64,000 bases of DNA. It comes from Hymenobacter sp. DG25B. Lineage in GTDB: Bacteria > Bacteroidota > Bacteroidia > Cytophagales > Hymenobacteraceae. Under the pieces are notes generated by a model, which worked only from the letters and a program-made list of their open reading frames with translations, was not told where the DNA came from and did no database searches. The position numbers and the translations under genes were made by a program. Shown in pieces: positions 51,546-60,825 of this stretch; positions within the stretch are counted from its first letter, which is position 1; every line of letters begins with the position of its first letter. Location of the stretch: NCBI RefSeq assembly GCF_000801315.1, contig NZ_CP010054.1, forward strand, positions 806,001 to 870,000. Direction: 5' to 3'.

Positions 51546-54134
51546 ATGAATTTCACCAGTATCCGGGTTTTTAGCCTGCTCACCTTCCTGTTGGCGTTTA
51601 GCTGGCTGGCCACACCTGCCCTAGCTCAGAATGCACCCGCTGCCCCTGAGCCACAGCGGTATCAGGTGGGCGGCATCACCTTTACCGGTACCCGCTATCT
51701 GGATCCTAACACGCTGGTGGGCATTACCGGCCTGAAAATAGGCGACCCGGTCACGATTCCTGGGGAGGAAATAGGCAAGGCTATCCGCAAGTTGTGGGAC
51801 CAGGGAATTGTCGGCGACGTGACCGTGGCCATTGACCGGATTGAAGGCACACGCATTTTCTTGGTGTTCGATGTAAAGGAGCGGCCGCGCCTGTCCAACT
51901 TCGTGTTCACCGGTATTGGCAAAACCCAGGCCGATGATGTGAAAGCGAAGATTAAGCTCATCCGCGGTAAAGTAGTAACGGACGCCCTGCTCAGCAACAC
52001 GCGTGACCAGGTACGCAAGTTCTTTACCAACAAGGGCTTCCTGAATGCAAAAGTAGACGTTACGCAACGTCCTGATTCTACCCTGCCCAACAGTGTAGTG
52101 CTGGTGTTTGCCGTAAACCGCGGCGCCCGGGTGCATATCAGCGACATTACCTTCCTTGGAAACTCAGCCATAAAAGATAGCAAGCTGAAGGGTCAGATGA
52201 AGAAGACCAAGGAGAAGAAATTCTACAAATTCCTGAATGCCGGCAAGTTCCAGCGCAAGGAGTTTGAAGACGATAAGGACAAGGTAATTGAGTACTACAA
52301 CTCGCAGGGCTACCGTGACGCTATTATCGTATCTGACTCATTGATTAGCACGGCGCAAAACCACTCCTACCTCTGGCTGGGTACTGAAAATGGAAAATTC
52401 GGTATTCATAAAACCACGGTGCAGGATGTCGATAAGCTGGCTTTGCAGATTCGGGTGGATGAAGGCCCCAAATACTACTTCCGCAACATTACCTGGGCGG
52501 GCAACTACCTCTACGATAACAAAACCCTGGCCTCCGTGCTGGGCATTAAGGAAGGCAGCGTTTACAGCAAGGAAACGCTGGATAAGCGCCTGAACTACAA
52601 CCCCACCGGCCAGGATATTACCTCGCTCTATATGAACGATGGCTACCTGTTCTTCTCCATTGACCCCATTGAAACCAAGGTAGAGGGAGACTCCATTGAT
52701 ATTGAGATGCGCATCAATGAAGGGGTGCAGGCCCGTATTAAAGACATCAACATTGCCGGGAATACCAAAACCAGCGACCATGTAATCCGGCGCGAGCTGC
52801 GCACCCTCCCGGGTGAGAAGTTCAACCGGGAACTGCTGATTCGTTCCCAGCGGGAAATTTCGTCTCTGGGATATTTCGACCCCGAGAAAGTGGGCATCAA
52901 CCCGGTGCCTAACCAGGCCGATGGCACGGTGGATATTAATTACACGGTAGAAGAAAAGCCTTCTGACCAGATTACGCTGTCGGGCGGCTGGGGCGGCTAC
53001 GCCGGCTTCATCGGTACCGTAGGCTTGGTTTTCAACAACTTCTCGCTGCGCAAAGCGGGTAGCCTGAGCAACTGGCGCCCTGTGCCGGCCGGTGATGGCC
53101 AGCGCCTGGCTCTGAATATTCAGGCTAACGGCTTGCAGTACCAGGCCTATTCCTTCTCCTTCACGGAGCCCTGGCTGGGTGGTCGTAAGCGTAACTCGCT
53201 GTCGGTATCGCTCAACAAAAGCATTCAGCGGGTAGGTACCAACTTCGATGTGAAGACGGGTAGCTCTATTAAAGTAAATAGCGCTTCGGTGAGCCTGGGT
53301 CGCTACCTGCGCTGGCCCGATGACTACTTCTCTCTGAGCAATTCGCTGTCGGTGAGTCAGTACAAGCTGAATAACTACACCTACCTGCAGGGCTTCCAGA
53401 ATGGTACGGGCAATGCCAACAACATTACCCTGAATACCACCCTTTCCCGCAATAGCACTGATAACCCAACTTACACACGTCGTGGCTCAGCCTTGTCGCT
53501 CAGTGTTAACCTGACGCCGCCTTACTCAGCGTTTAAAGGCGCACATCCCAACGTAAATGAGTGGGTAGAATTCCACAAATGGATGTTCGATGCTTCCTGG
53601 TTTACCCCCATCATTGGTAAACTGGTGCTGAATACCCGGGCGCACTTCGGCTTTATTGGTACCTACAATTCCAGCCGTCCTATTGGTCCGTTTGAGCGCT
53701 TCAAGCTGGGTGGTTCGGGTATGGCCTCGGGCGGTTCTTCCAACTTCCTGGTGGGTACCGAATATGTGGGCCTGCGCGGCTACGATGACCCCAACGAGGT
53801 CAATGCCATTCAGTCGCCTAATTCCAGCGGCGGCGTGGCGTACAATAAATATGTAATGGAACTGCGTTATCCGGTTTCTCTGAACCCGGCCGCTACTGTA
53901 TACGTGCTCAGCTTTGCCGAAGCGGGCAATGCGGTGGAACGCTACTCCGATTATAACCCTTATAAACTGTACCGCTCGGTGGGCGTGGGTGCCCGCGTAT
54001 TCATGTCGGCATTCGGTTTGCTAGGCTTCGACTACGGCTACGGTCTGGACGCAGTACCCCGTTACCCCGGCGTTACGCAGGGGCCACAGGACAAAGGTCA
54101 TTTTCACTTCATCATCGGCCAGCAGATTCGCTAG
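51546..54134 (+). CDS. bamA: outer-membrane assembly factor BamA
   Basis: An 862-residue Omp85 protein: signal peptide (FLLAFSWLATPALAQ), five POTRA domains (residues about 35-410; the first begins YQVGGITFTGTRYLDP, the last has INIAGNTKTSDHVIRRELRTLPG), then a 16-strand barrel. The lid-lock motif appears as GSGMASGGSSNFLVGTEYVGLRGYDD (VRGF-like), and the C-terminal strand is HFHFIIGQQIR. Upstream in-frame codons to 51360 lie inside uppS and are not part of it. BamA folds outer-membrane proteins with the Skp-like chaperones encoded next. Confidence 0.95.
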   Translation: MNFTSIRVFSLLTFLLAFSWLATPALAQNAPAAPEPQRYQVGGITFTGTRYLDPNTLVGITGLKIGDPVTIPGEEIGKAIRKLWDQGIVGDVTVAIDRIEGTRIFLVFDVKERPRLSNFVFTGIGKTQADDVKAKIKLIRGKVVTDALLSNTRDQVRKFFTNKGFLNAKVDVTQRPDSTLPNSVVLVFAVNRGARVHISDITFLGNSAIKDSKLKGQMKKTKEKKFYKFLNAGKFQRKEFEDDKDKVIEYYNSQGYRDAIIVSDSLISTAQNHSYLWLGTENGKFGIHKTTVQDVDKLALQIRVDEGPKYYFRNITWAGNYLYDNKTLASVLGIKEGSVYSKETLDKRLNYNPTGQDITSLYMNDGYLFFSIDPIETKVEGDSIDIEMRINEGVQARIKDINIAGNTKTSDHVIRRELRTLPGEKFNRELLIRSQREISSLGYFDPEKVGINPVPNQADGTVDINYTVEEKPSDQITLSGGWGGYAGFIGTVGLVFNNFSLRKAGSLSNWRPVPAGDGQRLALNIQANGLQYQAYSFSFTEPWLGGRKRNSLSVSLNKSIQRVGTNFDVKTGSSIKVNSASVSLGRYLRWPDDYFSLSNSLSVSQYKLNNYTYLQGFQNGTGNANNITLNTTLSRNSTDNPTYTRRGSALSLSVNLTPPYSAFKGAHPNVNEWVEFHKWMFDASWFTPIIGKLVLNTRAHFGFIGTYNSSRPIGPFERFKLGGSGMASGGSSNFLVGTEYVGLRGYDDPNEVNAIQSPNSSGGVAYNKYVMELRYPVSLNPAATVYVLSFAEAGNAVERYSDYNPYKLYRSVGVGARVFMSAFGLLGFDYGYGLDAVPRYPGVTQGPQDKGHFHFIIGQQIR

Positions 54135-54164
54135 TCTGCCGGGCCGCTCAGCACGGTATTCCGC

Positions 54165-54845
54165 ATGAAAAAACTAGTGTGTTTGCTGCCACTGCTGCTC
54201 TTGCTGGCCGTTCCGGCAGCCTGGGCCCAGAAGTTCGGCTACGTCGACTCAGAGTACATCATGAGTAAGATGCCGGCATATGGCGCCGCGCAGCAGGAGC
54301 TCAATACCCTGTCCCAGAACTGGCAGAAGGATATTGAGTCGATGCGTAAGGACCTCGACAAGATGTATCGCGCTTATCAGGCGGAAGAAGTACTGCTAAC
54401 GGAGCCGATGAAAAAGAAGCGCCAGGATGAGATTCTGAAAAAAGAACAGGACATCAAGACGTATCAGAATAAAATTTTTGGGTACGAAGGCACTCTGTTC
54501 AAAAAGCGCCAGGAGCTGACGAAACCGGTACAGGACAAGGTATTTGAAGCCATTGAGAAGGTGGCCAAGAAAAAGCAGCTGGCCATTGTCTTCGATAAAG
54601 CCGGCGACCTGACCATGCTCTATACCAACCCAACGCACGATTACACCGAATTTGTGTTGGAAGAGTTAGGGCTGGGTTCGGAAGAACGCAACCAACCCGG
54701 GCAGAAAGGGGCGGTGCGTACCGTCACTACCCCGACCACGCCCGCCTCGGATGAACCCGGCAGCGAGCAGGATAATGTCAAGCCCGCTACGTCGGCTCCC
54801 AAAACCACCAAGCCTGCTCCGCGCAGTAGTGGCCGAAAAAATTAA
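54165..54845 (+). CDS. OmpH/Skp family periplasmic chaperone (first copy)
   Basis: A 226-residue protein: signal peptide (LLLLLAVPAAWAQ), then KFGYVDSEYIMSKMPAYGAAQQEL (family start) and a charged coiled coil (SMRKDLDKMYRAYQAEEVLLTEPMKKKRQDEIL). The core ends LAIVFDKAGDLTMLYTNPTHDYTEFVLEELGL. The C-terminal 60 residues are low-complexity (Thr, Pro, Ser, Lys). Skp guards unfolded outer-membrane proteins on the way to BamA. It starts 30 bases after bamA. Confidence 0.92.
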   Translation: MKKLVCLLPLLLLLAVPAAWAQKFGYVDSEYIMSKMPAYGAAQQELNTLSQNWQKDIESMRKDLDKMYRAYQAEEVLLTEPMKKKRQDEILKKEQDIKTYQNKIFGYEGTLFKKRQELTKPVQDKVFEAIEKVAKKKQLAIVFDKAGDLTMLYTNPTHDYTEFVLEELGLGSEERNQPGQKGAVRTVTTPTTPASDEPGSEQDNVKPATSAPKTTKPAPRSSGRKN

Positions 54846-54883
54846 CTTTGCTTTCTCACTTTAGAAATTTCCTTTCCTTTCGA

Positions 54884-55531
54884 ATGAACGCATTTCCTAA
54901 AATTCGTCTGATGCTGGCGGCCGCGGCCCTCATGGTTGCTTCTGCCACTGCTTCTATCGCCCAAACGGCTCCGCAAAAAATTGGCTACACCAACGTAGAC
55001 TATGTGCTGAGCAAAATGCCCGAGAGCAAGCAGGTAGAGTCGCAGCTGAAAGACTACAGCACCCAGCTGGAAAACCAGCTGAAAGCCAAATACACGGAGT
55101 TCCAGACTAAGGGCGAAGCCTACCAGAAAGGTGCTTCCACGATGACGGACGTAGTACGCGCCGACAAAGAGAAAGAGCTGCAGAACCTGCAGCAGTCCAT
55201 CCAGGAGTTCCAGCGCAATGCCGATGCTTCTATCCAGCAGAAGCAGCAAACCCTGCTGAAGCCCGTGCTGGACAAGCTGCAGAAGACCATTGACCAGGTA
55301 GCCGACGAAAATGGCTATGCCTACGTGTTCAACTCCGATGCCGGCTACGGCACCACGCCTATTTTGCTGCACGGCCCCAAGGATGGCGACATCTCGGATC
55401 TGGTATTAAAGAAAATGGGTATTGATCCCAATGCAGCACCGGCTGCCGCGGCTCCCGCTGCTGCTAAGCCTGCTGCTCCTGCCGCCGCTCCCGCCGCTGG
55501 AAAAACCAAAACCAAGACGAAGAAGAACTAA
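54884..55531 (+). CDS. OmpH/Skp family periplasmic chaperone (second copy)
   Basis: A 215-residue paralogue of the preceding gene: signal peptide (LMVASATASIAQ), KIGYTNVDYVLSKMPESKQVESQL, a long coiled coil (LKAKYTEFQTKGEAYQKG, NLQQSIQEFQRNADAS) and YAYVFNSDAGYGTTPILLHGPKDGDISDLVLKKMGI. An Ala/Pro-rich, then Lys-rich tail follows (AAPAAAKPAAP). The start is the ATG at 54884; a TTG frame opening at 54848 lies in untranslated sequence. A terminator follows at 55558. Confidence 0.92.
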   Translation: MNAFPKIRLMLAAAALMVASATASIAQTAPQKIGYTNVDYVLSKMPESKQVESQLKDYSTQLENQLKAKYTEFQTKGEAYQKGASTMTDVVRADKEKELQNLQQSIQEFQRNADASIQQKQQTLLKPVLDKLQKTIDQVADENGYAYVFNSDAGYGTTPILLHGPKDGDISDLVLKKMGIDPNAAPAAAAPAAAKPAAPAAAPAAGKTKTKTKKN

Positions 55532-55557
55532 TCTGCCCCTACGCAGTAGCTTTGCTG

Positions 55558-55592
55558 AAAGCCGGAACCCAAGGTTCCGGCTTTCTTGTTTG
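55558..55592 (+). terminator. terminator after the second Skp gene
   Basis: AAAGCCGGAACC and GGTTCCGGCTTT form a perfect stem with a CAA loop, followed by CTTGTTTG. It separates the envelope cluster from rluD. Confidence 0.88.
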
Positions 55593-55625
55593 TTTGCGCT
55601 TACCCTTTGCGGCTCCATACCCCTT

Positions 55626-56675
55626 ATGATTGATTTAGCTGACGAGAACTTCGAGGCCGACGACCTGGAAACCAGTGACGAGCTGTATGAGCACCACCGC
55701 ATCCGCGCCGACCGCGGGCAAGAGCTGTTGCGCCTGGATAAGTTTCTGATGAACCGGCTGCCGAATGCCTCGCGCACCAAAATCCAGAATGCCATTAAAG
55801 CCGAAGCAGTTCAGGTAAACGACAAGCCGGCCAAAGCCAATTACCGCGTCAAGCCGCTCGATGTTATCACTATAACGCTGCCTGAACCTCCCCGGGAAGT
55901 AAAAGTGACGCCCGAGCCCATGGAGTTGGATATCCGCTATGAGGACGATTCGGTGCTGCTGGTGAACAAGCCGGCTGGCATGGTGGTGCACCCGGCCTTC
56001 GGCAACTGGCAGGGCACCCTGGTAAACGGGCTGGCCTACCATTTCCGGAACCTGCCCACGGGGCGCAATGGTGAGATCCGCCCGGGCCTGGTACACCGCA
56101 TTGATAAGGATACCTCGGGTCTGTTGGTGATTGGCAAGACCGAATGGGCCATGACGCACTTATCCCAGCAGTTCTTTCACCATACTATTGAGCGTACCTA
56201 TCTGGCGCTGGTGTGGGGTGTACCGAAAGAAGCGGAAGGTACCGTGCGCGGGCACATTGGTCGCAGTATAAAGGACCGCAAAGTGCAAGCTGTATTCCCC
56301 GAGGGCGACCAGGGTAAGCATGCCGTTACCCATTATAAAGTGCTACGCACGTTTAAGCATGTCTCGCTGGTGCAGTGTAATCTGGAAACCGGCCGCACCC
56401 ACCAGATCAGAGTGCATATGAAGCACATTGGCCACCCTTTGTTCTCCGATGCCACCTATGGCGGTGATAAGGTGCTCTACGGGCAGCGTACCGGGACGTA
56501 CAAGGCTTTTGCCGAGAAGGTAATGGCGCTGATGCCCCGGCAGGCGCTGCATGCCAAATCCCTGGGGTTTGTGCATCCCGTAACGGGCGCCCACATTCAG
56601 CAGGAAGTAGAGCTGCCCGCCGACTTTGCCGCCGCCCTGGAGGAATGGGAAAAGTATGCTGAGGAATCAGCCTAG
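55626..56675 (+). CDS. rluD: RluA family pseudouridine synthase (RluD-like)
   Basis: A 349-residue enzyme that converts uridines to pseudouridine in 23S rRNA. An S4-like domain (about residues 35-85, RLDKFLMNRLPNASRTKIQNAIK) precedes the catalytic domain, whose catalytic aspartate is D160 in PGLVHRIDKDTSGLLVIGKT. Other blocks are VNKPAGMVVHPAFGN, LETGRTHQIRVHMKHIGHPLFSDATYGG and the C-terminal LHAKSLGFVHPVTG. The start is the ATG at 55626; the frame upstream runs through the preceding terminator and is not used. A bidirectional terminator follows. Confidence 0.92.
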   Translation: MIDLADENFEADDLETSDELYEHHRIRADRGQELLRLDKFLMNRLPNASRTKIQNAIKAEAVQVNDKPAKANYRVKPLDVITITLPEPPREVKVTPEPMELDIRYEDDSVLLVNKPAGMVVHPAFGNWQGTLVNGLAYHFRNLPTGRNGEIRPGLVHRIDKDTSGLLVIGKTEWAMTHLSQQFFHHTIERTYLALVWGVPKEAEGTVRGHIGRSIKDRKVQAVFPEGDQGKHAVTHYKVLRTFKHVSLVQCNLETGRTHQIRVHMKHIGHPLFSDATYGGDKVLYGQRTGTYKAFAEKVMALMPRQALHAKSLGFVHPVTGAHIQQEVELPADFAAALEEWEKYAEESA

Positions 56676-56690
56676 CCTACCCAAACGCCC

Positions 56691-56730
56691 ATAAAAAAAG
56701 CCCGCTACCGTAGTAGCGGGCTTTTTTTAT
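56691..56730. terminator. bidirectional terminator between rluD and the TPR gene
   Basis: ATAAAAAAAGCCCGCTAC and GTAGCGGGCTTTTTTTAT pair around CGTA, with T-tracts on both strands. It ends rluD on the plus strand and the TPR gene on the minus strand. Confidence 0.92.
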
Positions 56731-56741
56731 GAACCAGATGA

Positions 56742-58373
56742 TTACTTCTGCTTAACAGTCGTTTTCTTGGTGGTAGTAGTGGTTTTGCGCGGAGCAGCCT
56801 TCTTGGTTATCTCATTGATAGCCGTAGTGGCCTGCGCATCGCCAGGAGCCAGGGTCTTGGCAGCCTGCCAGTAAGGAAGCGAAGCAGCTTTGTCGCCTTT
56901 CTGGTAGTAGTAGTAGCCCAGGTACTTATTGGCTTCTACCAGGCCATCCGTATACTTGGAAGGGTCGTTGGCATTAGCTACCTCAATGTACTTCTCGTAG
57001 TACGGCTTAGCCGTGCCCTGCTTGGAGTCAGGATCCAGGTTAGCATTGGCCCGGGCACGCATCAGGTAACCGGGTACGTAAGTTGGGCGGGCAGTCAGAA
57101 TTACCCCGTAGAGGCTGTCAGCCTGCGCATACTGCTTATTAAACTCATAAGCACGAGCCAGGTACACATTGTCGGTCAGGTCACCTTTGCCATCCTGGAG
57201 CTTAGCCCGGTAGGTAGCAATGGCCATAGGGTAGTTTTTAGAAGCAATGTACGCCTGCGCCAGGTCATTCTGCAGATCAGCAGCCTGCGTGGGGTCAGCG
57301 GCAATTGCCTTCTTAATCATGGCAATACCTTCTTCCGAGCGACCAGCTTTGGCCAGCATCTTACCTTGGTAGATGTAGTCCTGCGTGATGATCTTATCCG
57401 CCGGCGTATTCTTCATGTAAGCCTCCATAGCCGGCAGTGCCTTGTCGTTCTGGCCGGTTTCATAGAGGGCATAAGCCTGCAGACGGTTCATCGTAACGTT
57501 CTTCGGATCTGCTTGCAGATTCTTCTGAATTTCCGTCAGTGCCTCCGGGTACTTCTTGGTCAGGAACAGGAACGAAGCATATTTGGCCTGCGTGCTGGGC
57601 GTGTTTTCCGCCATGTCCCGGTACTTCTGGAAGGTGCTCAGGGCGTCATCATACTTACCAATGAGGTAGTACATTTCACCCAGCTCCCGGTAAGCAGGCG
57701 CGTAGTTTGGGTCGATGCTGATAACCTTCTGGAAAGCGTCGCGGGCACCGTTGTAGTTGCGCGAGCGTACATTCAGCTGGCCCTTACGGAAATAAGCCTG
57801 TACGTAATTGGGGTCAGCCAGCGTAGCACGCTCATAGGCGTTCATGGCGTCACCACCACCATTTTCCTGCTTCAGGTAGAGGTCGCCCAGCAGAACCATC
57901 ACCCGTGGGTCATCCTTCTTGTTGAGCTTGGTAGCCAGGTTCAGGTATTCAATGGCCTTTTTCGTGTCTTTCTCATTTGACTCGGCATAGGCCTGCCCAA
58001 TCATGGTCAGAATCTCTTTGTCCTTAGACTTAGAGGCCTTTACTGCGTTGTCAAACTGAATTTCAGCTTCGGCTTTTTTGCCTTGGGCCAGAAACGCCCG
58101 ACCAGCTGCCACCATCGATTGCGGCGACTTGGCGTTGGTTACGCCCTTATTGAAAAAGTAAGCAGCCGAGTCCGGCTTCTCCATCAACAGATACAAACGA
58201 CCCATCTCAACGGCAGCTTCCGGCGACTGGCCTTGGGCCAACATACGACGGGCTTCGCTATAGCGCTCCAGATTCATGGCTTTTTGAGCGCCAGCAATAT
58301 CCTGTGCGAAAGCAGCAGTACTGGTAGCAGACAAGGCAACGAGGAGCGAGAGCTTCCAGGGCTTGAACTTCAT
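56742..58373 (-). CDS. tetratricopeptide-repeat protein, exported
   Basis: A 543-residue periplasmic protein with a signal peptide (LLVALSATSTAAFAQ) and at least ten TPR units across residues 30-520 (for example ALADPNYVQAYFRKGQL, ISIDPNYAPAYRELGEMYYLIGKYDDALSTF). It ends in a basic Lys/Thr-rich tail. TPR arrays bind partner proteins. It is the last gene of a minus-strand group with the PstS-like lipoprotein (52 bases upstream), so it may work with that protein and the Exb/TonB energy system, but no enzymatic motif is present. Confidence 0.88.
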   Translation of the reverse strand: MKFKPWKLSLLVALSATSTAAFAQDIAGAQKAMNLERYSEARRMLAQGQSPEAAVEMGRLYLLMEKPDSAAYFFNKGVTNAKSPQSMVAAGRAFLAQGKKAEAEIQFDNAVKASKSKDKEILTMIGQAYAESNEKDTKKAIEYLNLATKLNKKDDPRVMVLLGDLYLKQENGGGDAMNAYERATLADPNYVQAYFRKGQLNVRSRNYNGARDAFQKVISIDPNYAPAYRELGEMYYLIGKYDDALSTFQKYRDMAENTPSTQAKYASFLFLTKKYPEALTEIQKNLQADPKNVTMNRLQAYALYETGQNDKALPAMEAYMKNTPADKIITQDYIYQGKMLAKAGRSEEGIAMIKKAIAADPTQAADLQNDLAQAYIASKNYPMAIATYRAKLQDGKGDLTDNVYLARAYEFNKQYAQADSLYGVILTARPTYVPGYLMRARANANLDPDSKQGTAKPYYEKYIEVANANDPSKYTDGLVEANKYLGYYYYQKGDKAASLPYWQAAKTLAPGDAQATTAINEITKKAAPRKTTTTTKKTTVKQK

Positions 58374-58425
58374 GTGCGAAAAATTAAGTGAAAAAGCGTA
58401 AGAAAAATGAACTAGGGAGTCGGTA

Positions 58426-59394
58426 TTAATTGGGCGTCGTGTTCACGATGCGCGTTTGGCCAATGGCCGGTACCAGCCCGGATTTGAGAATAATGAGCTG
58501 GCCTTTGGTCCCGGCAACGAAGGATGCAAAACCGGTGCCAAGTCCGGCGCGGGCCTCCCGGCTGATAACATATACGTTGCGCCGCAACGGGTACGTCTTC
58601 AACGCTAAGTAGGCTTGGTAAGGTTGTACGTACTCATCGGTTTTCTGGGGCCGGGCTGATGTACTGATGCCCACGACCCGTATTTTCTCCAAAAAGCCAC
58701 GCACTTCCTTGTCATCCTGGTCGCTAATCCAGTTTACCCCAATCACGCCAATAGCCTTGGGGTGCGTAGCAACGTAATCCAGCAGGGCCGGGTTCGACTC
58801 AGAGGCGAAGGCTCCTTTAGCCAAAGGCGTACCCTTCGTAACCGAATCCTGCATGTAACGGCTGGTGCTGGAGTTATTCGAGTCGAAAACGACCGTAATA
58901 TCTCCCAGCTTATTTTTTCGGTTTACCTGCTGCCACTGCTTGGTCTGGCCACTAAAGATACCCCGCAGCTGCTCCATCGTGAGAAGCGTATCCGGGTTGG
59001 ATGGGTGCACGATAATGGCTAAGCCATCGGTGGCAATGTGCGTGGTACGCGGAAATAACTTCTTGCGGTCAAATGCCGCCTTCTCTTCAGCCGTCAATTC
59101 ACGGGTTACAACAGCCAAACGAACTTTATCGTTCAGCAGGTCCTGCATGGCATTAGCCTCGGGCTCATACCGGGCGCTGATTTTGGCATACTGATAGAGC
59201 TTGTGAAAGGTATCTACCTGTGACTTCACAATGGGCTCAAAGGTGGCATCAACGGCAATGGCTACACTGCCGCTGGTGGGGGTATCGTCGTTGGCTGCCC
59301 CGGAGGGTCCGCCCTGATTACAGCCCGACAGTACACAAAAGCCAGCGGCCAGGGCCATGCCCAGGGCCCGCAGCGAAGTAGGACTATTCATCAT
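58426..59394 (-). CDS. PstS-like substrate-binding lipoprotein, orphan
   Basis: A 322-residue periplasmic binding protein of the PstS family, anchored through a lipobox (AAGFCVLSGC). The PBP-like domain has SGSVAIAVDATFEPIVKSQVDTFHKLY, VVTRELTAEEKAAFDRKK, LFPRTTHIATDGLAIIVHPSNP, VVFDSNNSSTSRYMQDSV and IGVIGVNWISD. Neither pstA, pstB nor pstC is nearby, so it is unlikely to feed a phosphate importer. The first ATG pair (59394/59391) overlaps the end of the small membrane protein gene by 8-11 bases, so translation is probably coupled. Ligand and role are uncertain. Confidence 0.85.
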   Translation of the reverse strand: MMNSPTSLRALGMALAAGFCVLSGCNQGGPSGAANDDTPTSGSVAIAVDATFEPIVKSQVDTFHKLYQYAKISARYEPEANAMQDLLNDKVRLAVVTRELTAEEKAAFDRKKLFPRTTHIATDGLAIIVHPSNPDTLLTMEQLRGIFSGQTKQWQQVNRKNKLGDITVVFDSNNSSTSRYMQDSVTKGTPLAKGAFASESNPALLDYVATHPKAIGVIGVNWISDQDDKEVRGFLEKIRVVGISTSARPQKTDEYVQPYQAYLALKTYPLRRNVYVISREARAGLGTGFASFVAGTKGQLIILKSGLVPAIGQTRIVNTTPN

Positions 59395-59632
59395 TGGATT
59401 GCCGTAAGTGTTGCCGATAGGTGCGAACAAATCTAACGATTCCGTAGAATACGAAAAGTGCGCCCAGGATCCGGCGTGGAGTGGGAGGGAGGGTGAAGAT
59501 AGTAACGGAGCTCAGGAGCAGGTATAAACCCAGGCCTATGTATACCACTGCCATCACCAGCACAAAGTACTGGCTGAAGTTGCGGTTGCCACGCGGGCGG
59601 AGCCGCTCGTTGGTGGGTGGGCGGTCAATCAT
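59384..59632 (-). CDS. small two-helix membrane protein upstream of pstS-like gene
   Basis: An 82-residue protein with two hydrophobic helices (YFVLVMAVVYIGLGLYLLL and ILGALFVFYGIVRFV), a basic start (NERLRPRGNRNF) and a basic end (RTYRQHLRQ). The function is unknown. It overlaps the PstS-like gene and is preceded by the tonB terminator at 59741, so it may be the first gene of a small operon. The long conserved association with that lipoprotein elsewhere is from memory, not shown here. Confidence 0.75.
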   Translation of the reverse strand: MIDRPPTNERLRPRGNRNFSQYFVLVMAVVYIGLGLYLLLSSVTIFTLPPTPRRILGALFVFYGIVRFVRTYRQHLRQSNDE

Positions 59633-59740
59633 AGAAAAGAAGGAAGCGCTGAATCAGCAAATACTACTGTTAAACGTGTAAAAGTAACCAGATGGTTTAC
59701 CCCCACAACGCGCTATATAAGAACAAGGCTATTTAGCGTA

Positions 59741-59787
59741 AAAAAGCAGGCTACTCCGAAGAGGTTACTCCGGAATAGCCTGCTTTT
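59741..59787 (-). terminator. terminator of the second tonB
   Basis: AAAAGCAGGCTA...TCCG and CGGA...TAGCCTGCTTTT form a stem with one bulged base and a short loop, T-rich on the minus strand. It lies 24 bases past the stop at 59811 and separates it from the next minus-strand gene. Confidence 0.8.
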
Positions 59788-59810
59788 ACTTAAAACGCTG
59801 GCAATAAGGT

Positions 59811-60620
59811 TTATTCAAATTGAAAGGTAATGGGAAGAGTGTAGCGCACGGGCACATTCTGCCCGTTCTGCCGGCCCGGCGTCCAGTCTGGCATGGCGCG
59901 AACCACTCGCTCCGCTTCTTCGCCGGTGCCATAGCCCAGGGCCTTTACTATTTCTACATCGGAAATAGCCCCATCAATGCCTACTGTAAAAGCCACGTAC
60001 ACGCGGCCGGACACCTGATTCCGGATGGCCTGGCCAGGGAAACGCAGATGGCGCTGCAAATAGGCTTGTAAGGCTTTAGAGCCGCCGGCAAATTCCGGCA
60101 TTACTTCCGCGTAGGTGAATGGCTTGGCCGGGGCCGTAACAGGGGCCGTAACCATACCAGAATCTATGCCGCCGGGGCTGCCAGTGCCCGCGCCGGAATC
60201 CGTAGCGGCCGTGCCCGATACATTACCCACCGGGCCATCCTGTGCCGGAATTACTCGCTGGTCTTCCACTGGGGGCACCACTTTAGTTAGTGTTTTTACC
60301 ACTTTGGTGGGGATGTCCTGCTGTGGGCGCACCACCGGCTGTACACTGGCTGCCGGTGGGCTTTTGGGAAAGTCGAATCTGCTGATTACCGTGCCTTCAT
60401 CCGGAATAGGCAGCTCGGGCACAATAACCACCGGAGGAAACAGATACTGAACTACCAGAGGCGTAGCTATCAGCAGCGCAAATAGGGTAGTGGCAATGGT
60501 AATGGCCGTGGCCAGGTGGCGGTGGTACAGGCGCCGGAGCAGGTAAGCGCCGTAGGCTTTGTTACGGCCCTCAAAGATCATGTCGTCCAGAGACGCAGTC
60601 TGCAATTGTGCGGTGTTCAT
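59811..60620 (-). CDS. tonB: energy transducer TonB (second copy)
   Basis: A 269-residue inner-membrane energy-transducing protein. A cytoplasmic N-terminal motif FEGRNKAYGAYLLRRLYHRH precedes one membrane helix (TIATTLFALLIATPLVVQYLF). A periplasmic linker rich in Pro, Val and Gly follows, and a C-terminal TonB domain (about 190-269) ends DGAISDVEIVKALGYGTGEEAERVVRAMPDWTPGRQNGQNVPVRYTLPITF. The ATG at 60620 is chosen because the frame upstream crosses a likely promoter (minus-strand GACCTTTG at 60643-60650). It is separated from the exb operon by its own terminator. Confidence 0.9.
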   Translation of the reverse strand: MNTAQLQTASLDDMIFEGRNKAYGAYLLRRLYHRHLATAITIATTLFALLIATPLVVQYLFPPVVIVPELPIPDEGTVISRFDFPKSPPAASVQPVVRPQQDIPTKVVKTLTKVVPPVEDQRVIPAQDGPVGNVSGTAATDSGAGTGSPGGIDSGMVTAPVTAPAKPFTYAEVMPEFAGGSKALQAYLQRHLRFPGQAIRNQVSGRVYVAFTVGIDGAISDVEIVKALGYGTGEEAERVVRAMPDWTPGRQNGQNVPVRYTLPITFQFE

Positions 60621-60762
60621 GGCGGTATGGGTTAAAGGTGAGCAAAGGTCCTCGACGCGTATTACCCAAGCCATCCATTCTGCACAGTACCTACTGCCCG
60701 GCTTTCATCTACAAAACGGCGGCTATTCTCAGTATAGTATGCATGCCGCGCTATATTGTTAA

Positions 60763-60803
60763 AATAAAAAACCGCCCCGGGCAGCAAGCCCGGGGCGGTT
60801 TTC
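60763..60803 (-). terminator. terminator of the exb operon
   Basis: AACCGCCCCGGGC and GCCCGGGGCGGTT flank a short AGCAA loop, with A-tract and T-tract on each side. It lies 23 bases past the stop of the first tonB. Confidence 0.88.
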
Positions 60804-60825
60804 AAGTGGCTATAAAAGCCTTTTG

